Positions 29,713 to 38,121 of a stretch of DNA of 40,409 nucleotides are shown piece by piece. The notes beneath the pieces are model-generated. The model searched no databases and was not told the DNA's origin. It saw nothing but the letters and a program-made list of their open reading frames with translations. The number at the start of each line of letters is the position of its first letter. Within the stretch, counting starts at the first letter, position 1. This stretch comes from Acidobacteria bacterium AH-259-O06. GTDB lineage: Bacteria; Acidobacteriota; UBA6911; RPQK01; JADFOI01. Location of the stretch: contig JALLOM010000003.1 in the NCBI GenBank assembly GCA_027717865.1, positions 1 through 40,409 of the forward strand, in the 5' to 3' direction. The translations under genes and the position numbers were made by a program.

Positions 29713-30905
29713 TCGTAAAAGATGCGCCAAACCTGGTTGCCTCCGTCCTCAGAGACCAACAACGAGCCGTCTTGCATCTGAAAGAGCCCGACCGGGCGGC
29801 CCCACACTTCTCGTTTGTCGGGATCGATCATAAAGCCGGTCAGAAAATCCTGTGGTCCGCTAACAGGTTTGCCCTCCCTAAAGGGAATAAAGGTCACTGA
29901 GTAGCCGATGCGGTTGGACCGATTCCAGGAGCCGTGAAAAGCGAGAAACGCCCCGCCTTGATATTCTTGAGGAAATTGTTCGCCGCTATAGAAGATCGCA
30001 TCGAGTACAGCCACGTGAGCGCCCAACAAGACGTCGGGGACGATGGTTTTTTTGACAAGATCCGGCCTCAGTCCCTCATTCCGCGGATCCTCGTTGGGGC
30101 CAACGTAGGCGTAGGGCCAGCCATAGAATCCTCCCTCTTTTATTGCAGTAAAATAATCGGGAACCAAGTCATCCCCCAGGCGATCACGTTCCTGAACGGC
30201 GGCCCACAAGGTTTGTGTTCCTGGATACCACCGGAGTCCGATAACATTACGCACTCCTGAGGCAACGATTTCATGTCCCGTTCCGTCCGGGTTGTAACGG
30301 TGTATCGCGGCACGACGTGGATCGTCTCCTGTGGAGACATTCGATCTTGAACCAATGGTCAAATACATCTTCCTGTCTTCTCGATCAAAGAGGACCGTAC
30401 GAGTCCAGTGACCTTGTCCAAAGTCTTTCATGGAGACGACCTCCTCACCAGGACTCGCCAGTGTCATCGTTTTGGCATCGTAATTGTAACGCTTCAACGA
30501 GGTTGTTTCGGCGATATAAAGATAGTCTTTCCAGAAAGCGAGGCCGTAGGGCCGATCCAGGCCGTCAATGAGCTTCTGCTTCGAGTCCGCCTTAAAGTCC
30601 TTGTCCTTATCGAGCAAAACATAAACAGCGCCATTCTCGACGCTATCGCTAATCAAAATCTCTTTGCTGGGACCTTCGGCCATGAAGCGAGGGCGTTCAA
30701 ATCCTTGTGCATAAACATGAATATTGAACCCTTTGGGGAGCTTCAGCTCAGCGCCTTCAGGGCGAGAAATGACTTGGGGACGGTTATTAACCGAAGGCGT
30801 GTCAAACGGCTTAGGCAGCGGTGGGTGCTTTAATTGGAAGGCCACGGAAACGGATGCAAGGACTGCCAAACTTACAGAGAGAAAAGTTAGCTGAATCTTT
30901 TTCAT
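29709..30905 (-). CDS. PQQ-dependent sugar dehydrogenase (sorbosone/glucose dehydrogenase-like beta-propeller)
   Basis: LPKGFNIHVYAQGFERPRFMAEGPSKEILISDS...DGLDRPYGLAFWKDYLYIAETTSLKRY...YLTIGSRSNVSTGDDPRRAAIHRYNPDGTGHEIVASGVRNVIGLRWYPGTQTLWAAVQERDRLGDDL...YGWPYAYVG. Confidence 0.88.
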   Translation of the reverse strand: MKKIQLTFLSVSLAVLASVSVAFQLKHPPLPKPFDTPSVNNRPQVISRPEGAELKLPKGFNIHVYAQGFERPRFMAEGPSKEILISDSVENGAVYVLLDKDKDFKADSKQKLIDGLDRPYGLAFWKDYLYIAETTSLKRYNYDAKTMTLASPGEEVVSMKDFGQGHWTRTVLFDREDRKMYLTIGSRSNVSTGDDPRRAAIHRYNPDGTGHEIVASGVRNVIGLRWYPGTQTLWAAVQERDRLGDDLVPDYFTAIKEGGFYGWPYAYVGPNEDPRNEGLRPDLVKKTIVPDVLLGAHVAVLDAIFYSGEQFPQEYQGGAFLAFHGSWNRSNRIGYSVTFIPFREGKPVSGPQDFLTGFMIDPDKREVWGRPVGLFQMQDGSLLVSEDGGNQVWRIFYE

Positions 30906-31007
30906 TTTCTTATTCCCTTTCTAATCCAAGAATCGCCGGCTGAAGCTGCCATTCTTGCGTAAGTAAACAGTCGCCGTCAATTCGGAGCATTTTTGTGCTG
31001 AGAATCG

Positions 31008-31083
31008 TAGGGGCGAGCCGGCGGCTCGCCCGAACCGGACACCCAACGAGAACTGCTCGGGCGAACCACCGGCTCGCCCCTAC
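31008..31083. repeat. REPIN-like pair of inverted palindromic units
   Basis: gtaggggcgagccggcggctcgcccga (31008-31034) and tcgggcgaaccaccggctcgcccctac (31057-31083) are reverse complements at about 25 of 27 positions, and each arm contains its own short palindrome. Confidence 0.7.
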
Positions 31084-31484
31084 ACGTTCTGAACAGTGTC
31101 CCCGTGACGGCGAAGAACCGTCTGAGTCCAAGAGACTGAACCCACTCCCGGAAGTTGCTGGGAGCGGCGATCTCAACCTTGTGGGCGCGATTTTGCAATG
31201 CCAATCCCAGGGCGAGAACCGGCTGAACATCTCCACGTGTACCGTGTGGGGCCAGCGAGCATATTCGAATTTATGCAACGAGGCACTGGGGTGGCGCCCG
31301 ACCAGACTTCACACGTCCGAACTGCTTTCTAACACCCGACAACCCTGTCGGAACAGACCGTCACAGTCGACCGTGGGGCTTCTCAAAGTTGTGTCGAAGC
31401 CCAAGAGCACAGCGCGTTCCTACCTTCACTTTTGGAATTGCTCCTGAACGCGCTCCCGAGTTTCTCTCTCATCTCGGAGCGGAG

Positions 31485-32099
31485 TCAAGGCCGGCCTCTT
31501 TCCTTCCTGGTGCCTTTTTTCTTCTTTGCAGGTTTTCTCTCTCCAGTTGCCCTCCTCTCGGGCGCTCTCCTGGCGCGCTCCAATTCCCTGAGTTTGGTCC
31601 GCTGTTCGTCGCCGAGGACACTCCTTGCATCCAACATGGCATTCATCGCAGACTGGGATAACTGCATGCGAATCCGGCCGATTTCCTGCATTTTTTGATT
31701 GACCGCAGCTCGATCTGGATTCTTCGCTCGCATCAAGTGGTCCAGTTCCAGGCGCTGAACCTGAAGTGCGGCATGCTGCTCTATGAGGGCTTTGGCAGAG
31801 TTGAGGCGGATTTCCTGAAGCCGGTTTTTCTGTTCTTCGGTGAGGCCCACCTCTTTCTGCACCTCAGGGCGCTGCAGCGCCCTCCAAATGCCACCCGGGC
31901 GTTGGGCTGCGGGCCGGCGAGAGCGAAATCGGCCGGGGCCCCGCTGCGACCCACGCCGGACCTCGATCCTTCTCTCGATTACCGGCCCGGGCCTGGAGGG
32001 TTCCCGCATCGGGCCTTGCTGCCCAAACAGGAATGGAGAAGAAACGAAACATCCGGCCCAGTATAGGACAACGATTTTGACGTTCTTTCGGAGCAACAT
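31485..32099 (-). CDS. Spy/CpxP-like periplasmic protein
   Basis: Signal-like N-terminus, then VGLTEEQKNRLQEIRLNSAKALIEQHAALQVQRLELDHLMRAKNPDRAAVNQKMQEIGRIRMQLSQSAMNAMLDARSVLGDEQRTKLREL (LTEEQ / L..EQ...L pattern). Confidence 0.8.
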   Translation of the reverse strand: MLLRKNVKIVVLYWAGCFVSSPFLFGQQGPMREPSRPGPVIERRIEVRRGSQRGPGRFRSRRPAAQRPGGIWRALQRPEVQKEVGLTEEQKNRLQEIRLNSAKALIEQHAALQVQRLELDHLMRAKNPDRAAVNQKMQEIGRIRMQLSQSAMNAMLDARSVLGDEQRTKLRELERARRAPERRATGERKPAKKKKGTRKERGRP

Positions 32100-32319
32100 A
32101 ATCGATTACCTCTGCCTAAGACTACGGGGTGCGGTCTGTTTTGTTTCCCGGGCCGGTTAAATAGAAGGTACAGGTAATAAATCCAACAGGAACTGCTGTA
32201 AGTCTTTGATTCCCAAAATGTTTTGCTTTACACCGCTCCTTCACAGTCGCGGCTCTGTTTTGCGGCTGCGCTACGACGCTCACCTTTGCGACACCCTCTT
32301 ACGGCTCTGTCCAGGTTTA

Positions 32320-33648
32320 TCAACCTCCTTCGGAGTCAAGTCGGCCTTGGCGTTTGAATCGTCGGGCTTTCAATTCATAGCGAGGTAGGGTGCGCGGGGC
32401 GACCATCTCAACTTCAATTCGCAGACCCAGTCGATTTCGAAGTTCTTCCTGAAGTTTCGTCTGGATCGATTCGCAGTGAGGCCGTGCTCTCGTGTTCACT
32501 TCCACCCGAAGGCGCATTTCCTCCATTCCCTGGTGGGTGAAAACCTCAGCCTCAAATTCTGCGACTTCCTTGAATCCTCTCACTACAGCTTCTACGGCGC
32601 TGGGGTACACATTGACGCCGCGAATGATCATCATATCGTCGGTGCGTGCCAATATACCGCCCAGCAAAGTTCTGAATTCCCGACCGCAGGCACAAGGCTT
32701 CGGCTGGCCGAGTCGAACCAGATCGCCCGTCCGGTAACGGATCACAGGAAATCCCCAGCGATTGAGACTGGTTAGGACGAGCTCTCCTGCTTCTCCAGGC
32801 TTTGCCGGCTCAAGGGTGCTTGGATTGATGCTTTCGCAGATAAAATCGAGTTCATTGATGTGAACGCCTCCGGGTTGACAGTGACATTCGAAACCATACG
32901 GTCCGACTTCCGAAGCTCCAATATGATCGAAGCATTTTGCTCCCCAGATCTCTTGAATCCTCTGCTTTGTGGAAGGAATGCTGGCTCCGGGCTCTCCTGC
33001 GTGAATGGTGATGCGGATGGGACTCGCGGACAAGTCAATTTCCTGTTCACGGGCCACTTCCGCCAAGTGAAGAGCGTAGCTGGGTGTGCAGACCAGCACT
33101 GTCGCCTGATGTTTGTAAATAGCCTCCAACCGCTGCAGCGAGCTCTGCCCTCCCCCCGTCATTACGCGCAAACCCAGTGCCGGCCCCGCCTCAAAGGCTG
33201 CCCAAAAACCCACGAAAGGTCCGAATGAAAAGGCGACAAAGACCCGGTCCACTGGGGTGATGCCCGCAGCACGAAAAATCAAACCCCAGCACTCTTTCCA
33301 ACTTTCCCAGCTCTCAATAGTGTCCAGAACAACTAGCGGTTTCCCGCTCGTGCCACTGGTCTGATGAAGACGAACGTATTTTTCCAATGGATAGGTGAGA
33401 TTCGACCCGTAGGGCGGATGGGACTCCGCATCTGCAATGAGTTCTGCTTTGGTTGTGAACGGGACTCGCTGCCAGTCCCCCACTTGGTATATTTCTTTGC
33501 AGCCAGCCTCCTGGAACTTGCGGCGATAGAAATGATTTTTTTCCAGGACAACTTCGAGCATCTCAGTCAATCGCGACCTTTGATGCTTCTCGAGCTCCGA
33601 CCGGCTGAGCGTTTCAAGTTGGGGATCAAAGAAGAAATCGTGATTCAC
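32320..33648 (-). CDS. Phenylacetate-CoA ligase-like (PaaK family) adenylate-forming enzyme
   Basis: VRLHQTSGTSGKPLVVLDT, ITIHAGEPGASIPSTKQRIQEIWGAKCFDHIGASEVGPYGFEC, VIRYRTGDLVRL, TDDMMIIRGVNVYPSAVE. Confidence 0.93.
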   Translation of the reverse strand: MNHDFFFDPQLETLSRSELEKHQRSRLTEMLEVVLEKNHFYRRKFQEAGCKEIYQVGDWQRVPFTTKAELIADAESHPPYGSNLTYPLEKYVRLHQTSGTSGKPLVVLDTIESWESWKECWGLIFRAAGITPVDRVFVAFSFGPFVGFWAAFEAGPALGLRVMTGGGQSSLQRLEAIYKHQATVLVCTPSYALHLAEVAREQEIDLSASPIRITIHAGEPGASIPSTKQRIQEIWGAKCFDHIGASEVGPYGFECHCQPGGVHINELDFICESINPSTLEPAKPGEAGELVLTSLNRWGFPVIRYRTGDLVRLGQPKPCACGREFRTLLGGILARTDDMMIIRGVNVYPSAVEAVVRGFKEVAEFEAEVFTHQGMEEMRLRVEVNTRARPHCESIQTKLQEELRNRLGLRIEVEMVAPRTLPRYELKARRFKRQGRLDSEGG

Positions 33649-33654
33649 GCCAAA

Positions 33655-34166
33655 TTACCGCTCCTCAGCCCGCAACTTGAAACGCTGAATTTTTCCAGCC
33701 GTGGTTTTGGGCAATTCCTTAACAAACTCAATCTCACGGGGATACTTGTAGGGCGTGATCCGCTGTTTGACAAACTCTTTAAGTTCTCGGCCCAGGTCTT
33801 CGCCGGCACTCCATCCCTCTTTGAGTACTACGAAGGCCTTGGGTTTGAGTAGCTCCTTTTCGTCCTTGCAGGGTACAACCGCTGACTCGAGCACGCCGGG
33901 ATGCTCAATCAACGTGTTCTCGACCTCAACCGGTGAGACCCACTGACCTGAAACCCGAAACATGTCGTCGGCGCGTCCGGCATACCAGAGATACCCGTCT
34001 TGGTCGGCATAGTACTTGTCGCCACTAAAGAACCATTCCCCACGCAACCGTTCCTTGCTCAGCTCGTATCGATTCCAATAGTAAGGTATTATACTCTTAC
34101 CTCACACCCATAAATCTCCCATTTCACCTGTTGGTAAATCACAAAACGCTTCATCGCTGATGCGGA
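33655..34166 (-). pseudogene. Decayed benzoate-CoA ligase-like C-terminal fragment with in-frame TGA
   Basis: Manual translation DIRISDEAFCDLPTGEMGDLWV*GKSIIPYYWNRYELSKERLRGEWFFSGDKYYADQDGYLWYAGRADDMFRVSGQWVSPVEVENTLIEHPGV...LPKTTAGKIQRFKLR. TGA at 34102-34104 is in frame with ORF 33655..34047; the N-terminal adenylation domain is missing. Confidence 0.8.
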
Positions 34167-34246
34167 TGTCAGACATCGTATTCCCTTGGCCATCCTGCTC
34201 TCCGTTGCCCATTCTACGCTGGCACCCCTACTGGCCCAATTCAAGA

Positions 34247-34268
34247 GGTTTGCAGGATCCTGCAAACC
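34247..34268. promoter_or_regulatory. Perfect 22-bp palindrome
   Basis: ggtttgcaggatcctgcaaacc is its own reverse complement; lies about 150 bp upstream of the large receptor ORF. Confidence 0.5.
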
Positions 34269-34418
34269 CTTTCGATTGCGGTCAGAAGGAGTGCCTTTTG
34301 AAACAGCACCGAGAGCAACCCGTAAGAAACACTTGAGTAGGCGGAGGAAAGTTTTTGAGCTCCGGCTGCGTTCGGTGAACCTTGATTACTTGATTAAGGG
34401 ATAACTACATAAAAATTA

Positions 34419-37400
34419 ATGGTCTGCTTACCAATCTTGCTTTTTGCCAGCCTGTCGTTCTCCGGAGCTGAGAACTCCGAGCCTCTTGACCGAGTCCGGA
34501 GGGCCTTTGAGCTTCGAAAGGAACTGTTGACCAACTTCTCGGTGGAAGTACAGGGCCGATCCTCGGTGGACTTCGGCGGCACCCGCCGGCAGTTCGATTC
34601 CCATGAACTTCACTATGTCGGAGATAGTGGTGAATTCAGACGTGATGTGGTTCGCCTCAAGCTTGACGGGGTGCCGTTGGATTCTGCCGGTACGCGCCGC
34701 GGCCGAATGGGCAGCGGGCCGGGTAATCTCGCCCCACAGCTTCAGCGTCCGGATTTGTTGGCTGTGGTGGGCTTTCTTGACAAAGCCGAGGTCATTGGGC
34801 CAACCCGCTTGAATTCTGCCGATGTACTCGAGATTCGCATTCGACCCAAGATTCCGCGGCTTCAGATAGACCAGGGGAGACTGTGGGTGGATGCGGATTC
34901 CGGCATGCCGCTTCGGATCCAGCTTGAGTTCGGAATCGGTACCTTTATTGTCGACGCCCGCCTGACACGTGAATTCAGTTGGAACTCAGAACGGAAAATC
35001 ACACTAGCCCATAGTCAAAGCATCCAGATGTCCCTGAGTGGCTTTGGGAGGGGCGGTGGCTTTGGGCGAGGCGGTGGCCCCGGGGGAGGTTTTGGAAGTG
35101 CTGGTCGGCGGATTGAGGCTTCAACAAGATGGAACAACTATCAGTGGGGTTTGTCTTTTGAGAAGGATTTCTTCAGCGTAGAAAGTTCTCGCCAGCCTCA
35201 GCAGCAGCGAGCCCAACGTGCGGAACTTTCTGTAGAGGAAGACCCTTTTGAGGAGATCCGGATCCCGTCGCCACTTGACACACTGGGTACAAACTTCGAG
35301 GCGGAGCAAACTGATGAGATCCTCATTCAGGGCGCCTCCGTCCGCAGGGGTTTCGAATCTGGCGTGAGTGAAGGTGAGATCATGAGGCGTCTTCTAGGCG
35401 CGGGCGGAGGAGGGAGAGGAGGCAGAGGGGGGAGGGGAGGCAGAGGAGGCCTTCGCGCGGCGCGTATTGCAGGGTCTCGAGCGAATCGAATTCAAGGGAA
35501 TGTCACCGCAGGAATCTCCAGTTCCGCTCTGGACGCTAAGCCGTATTCACTCAACGGTCAGGAAACCTCTGACCCAGATTATCTTTCTTGGAGCGCCGGT
35601 GTCTCACTGGGCGGGCCTCTTCCAGGCTCCAGTTCCCCCCAGGGCCGTCCTCTCTTCAGAAGATCCCGATCGTCATTCTTTGTGGATTTCAACACCAATA
35701 GAGGTCAGAACCTACGGAACCGGTATGCATCTGTGCCAACGCTTCTGGAGCGTCAAGGTGACTTTTCACAGACCGTTTATCAATCGGGTCCTCTGGCAGG
35801 AGCTCTGGTTCAGATTTTTGACCCTCTTACAGGTTCCCCTTATTCAAACGCGGCCTTGCCCCTGCAGCAGATCAACTCAGCGGCTCTGGCGCTTCTCGAA
35901 TTCATTCCTTTACCCAACCGCCACGACCCTTTCCTCAACTTTCTCAACCAACAGACCCTGGATAACACACGGGATCGACTCAACCTGCGCCTGCTCTTTT
36001 CTTTATCGGACTCCTTGCGTTTGGCAGGTTCCTACAATGTAAATAGAACGGATGCTGACAACTTCAACGTCTTCCCGGATCTGAAGAGTCGACGCAGTGG
36101 GCTCGGTCAAAACATATCTTTGAGCATCAACCAAACGCCCAAACCAGGCTTCATTCACAATCTGGGGCTGCGGTGGAATCGGAACCGAAACGAGCTTCTC
36201 AATCCCTTCGCTTACCAACGCAATGTCAGCGGCGAATTGGGTATCAACAACACTTCGCACGACCCCATCGATTACGGTTTACCCACCATCCAGTTCACCA
36301 ATTACACTTCTTTAAACGATGGAAGATCGTCGTTGAATGTGCGTGAGAGAAACACCATCAGTGACAGTCTGCAATGGGTGAGGGGACGCCATTTCTTTCG
36401 ACTCGGGGGCGAGGTGAGTTGGAATCGATGGAATAACCTGGGCAATCCCGAAGGAAATGGTGCACAAACTTTCGCCGGAGTAGCCACCAGCTTGTATGTG
36501 CGAGATCGGCCGGTCCCAGGCACGGGTTACGATTTCGCCGATTTTCTCTTGGGGCTGTCCCAAAGCAGCCGAATCCAATTCGGCAACAGCGATCACTACC
36601 TGCGCAGACGCGAATTCGCGCTCTTCGTAAACGACAACTGGAGATTGAACTCCCGGTTTACCCTTCAATGGGGACTGCGCTATCAATTTGCCGGTCCTTG
36701 GACCGAACGGTACGGCCGTCTGGCTAATCTCGATGTGGGACCAGGATTCAGCGAAGCTGAAACAGTCATTCCCGGCAGCCAAGGCACTTTTTTCGGTGAG
36801 TTTCCGCGCGCCCTTGTCGAGAGCGACCGCAATAATGTAGCTCCCCGAATTGCCCTGGCCTATCGAATGAACTCAGGCAAGTGGGCCTCGATTTTGAGAG
36901 CAAATTACGGCGTGTTCTATCCCAACGAATCCTACAACTCATTAGCCAGCGAGCTCATATCACAGCCACCTTTTGGATTTGCACTTCAGGAAACCGTTCA
37001 AGGACGCGACTTCCTCGATATCCGAGAGGCCTTTTCAAATGAACTGCTCGAAGAAGTGCCCAACACTTATGCCGTCGACCCGCATTTTCGTCTTCCGACC
37101 GTTGCGAACTGGAACCTTTCTTGGCAACAATCACTTCCACTGCAGTTTTTCATCAGCGCTGGATACGCCGGATCGCGCGGAACAGGCCTGGAACTCTTGC
37201 GTGCCCCGAATCGGGTGAGGAACGGAAAACAGCAAATCGAAAATGCCGCTCAGTTCCTCTACTTGACCTCAGGTGCTTCCTCAACCTTTCACGGTCTTCA
37301 GCTGCTGGCAACTCGGCGCATGCGGTCCGGCTTTTCGGTGAATGTACGGTACGAGTTCGGGAAATCCCTCGACAACGCGTCTTCAATCGCGGGTCTGGGA

Positions 37401-38015
37401 AGGATCGTCGCGCAAGACGATAACAATCTGGATTCTGAGCGGGGCCGATCGCCTTTTGACGAAAGGCACAAGCTTCGGCTGAACTGGTTCTGGGAGGTTC
37501 CGTTCGGTAATCGCCATCGATGGTTCCGGGAGTCGGGATGGATAAACGCGATTTTGAGCAACTGGTTTGTCACGGGCACAGTAAGAGCGATCAGCGGACG
37601 CCCCTTTACCGCTCGTGTCCTGGGAAACCAGATCAACAACAGCGGCACTGCATCTCAGGCCAGTGAACGAGCCAGTGTGACCGGGGAGCCAGTCGGCCTA
37701 CCGTCTTCGCAGCGCAGCTCGAAGGAGTGGTTTAACACTACCGCGTTTCGTCTTCCCGAGTCCGGCACCTTTGGAGACGCCGGGCGCAATACAATCGACG
37801 GCCCGGGATCCTGGACTCTCGACCTGAACCTCGCCCGGTCAATTCCCTTGAATGACGAAGGTCGACGTCTCTTGGTTATGTTGCAGGCTTCCAACCTGTT
37901 CAATCACGTAAATTACGCCGGGTTGAATACCGTGGTGAATTCCATCGGCTTTGGACGAGTTACATCGGTAGGAGGCATGCGTCGAATCCAAGTGAATTTT
38001 CGGTTTATGTTCTAG
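34419..38015 (+). CDS. Large TonB-dependent receptor/Oar-like outer-membrane beta-barrel protein with atypical N-terminus
   Basis: 1198 aa ending in FRFMF. Barrel signatures: DFADFLLGL, FVNDNWRLNSRFTLQWGLRYQFAGPWTERYGRLANLD, NNVAPRIALAYRMN, TVANWNLSWQQSLP, SPFDERHKLRLNWFWEVPFG, LVMLQASNLFNHVNYAGLN. Confidence 0.88.
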   Translation: MVCLPILLFASLSFSGAENSEPLDRVRRAFELRKELLTNFSVEVQGRSSVDFGGTRRQFDSHELHYVGDSGEFRRDVVRLKLDGVPLDSAGTRRGRMGSGPGNLAPQLQRPDLLAVVGFLDKAEVIGPTRLNSADVLEIRIRPKIPRLQIDQGRLWVDADSGMPLRIQLEFGIGTFIVDARLTREFSWNSERKITLAHSQSIQMSLSGFGRGGGFGRGGGPGGGFGSAGRRIEASTRWNNYQWGLSFEKDFFSVESSRQPQQQRAQRAELSVEEDPFEEIRIPSPLDTLGTNFEAEQTDEILIQGASVRRGFESGVSEGEIMRRLLGAGGGGRGGRGGRGGRGGLRAARIAGSRANRIQGNVTAGISSSALDAKPYSLNGQETSDPDYLSWSAGVSLGGPLPGSSSPQGRPLFRRSRSSFFVDFNTNRGQNLRNRYASVPTLLERQGDFSQTVYQSGPLAGALVQIFDPLTGSPYSNAALPLQQINSAALALLEFIPLPNRHDPFLNFLNQQTLDNTRDRLNLRLLFSLSDSLRLAGSYNVNRTDADNFNVFPDLKSRRSGLGQNISLSINQTPKPGFIHNLGLRWNRNRNELLNPFAYQRNVSGELGINNTSHDPIDYGLPTIQFTNYTSLNDGRSSLNVRERNTISDSLQWVRGRHFFRLGGEVSWNRWNNLGNPEGNGAQTFAGVATSLYVRDRPVPGTGYDFADFLLGLSQSSRIQFGNSDHYLRRREFALFVNDNWRLNSRFTLQWGLRYQFAGPWTERYGRLANLDVGPGFSEAETVIPGSQGTFFGEFPRALVESDRNNVAPRIALAYRMNSGKWASILRANYGVFYPNESYNSLASELISQPPFGFALQETVQGRDFLDIREAFSNELLEEVPNTYAVDPHFRLPTVANWNLSWQQSLPLQFFISAGYAGSRGTGLELLRAPNRVRNGKQQIENAAQFLYLTSGASSTFHGLQLLATRRMRSGFSVNVRYEFGKSLDNASSIAGLGRIVAQDDNNLDSERGRSPFDERHKLRLNWFWEVPFGNRHRWFRESGWINAILSNWFVTGTVRAISGRPFTARVLGNQINNSGTASQASERASVTGEPVGLPSSQRSSKEWFNTTAFRLPESGTFGDAGRNTIDGPGSWTLDLNLARSIPLNDEGRRLLVMLQASNLFNHVNYAGLNTVVNSIGFGRVTSVGGMRRIQVNFRFMF

Positions 38016-38121
38016 GTTTTCGGAGACAGGCATGGTGAAGCTGGCAGCAGACACTTCTTTGCATGGACTTTTTCGGCTGAATTGGCTTCTTCTTGCGGGC
38101 CTCTATGATGGGCGGAATCTA

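Noticed and set aside
30910-31447. Overlapping ORFs on both strands around the REPIN-like element (e.g. 30995..31447 and 30910..31278)
   Set aside because: Translations are low-complexity Arg/Pro/Ser-rich readings of the palindromic element, with no recognisable domain.
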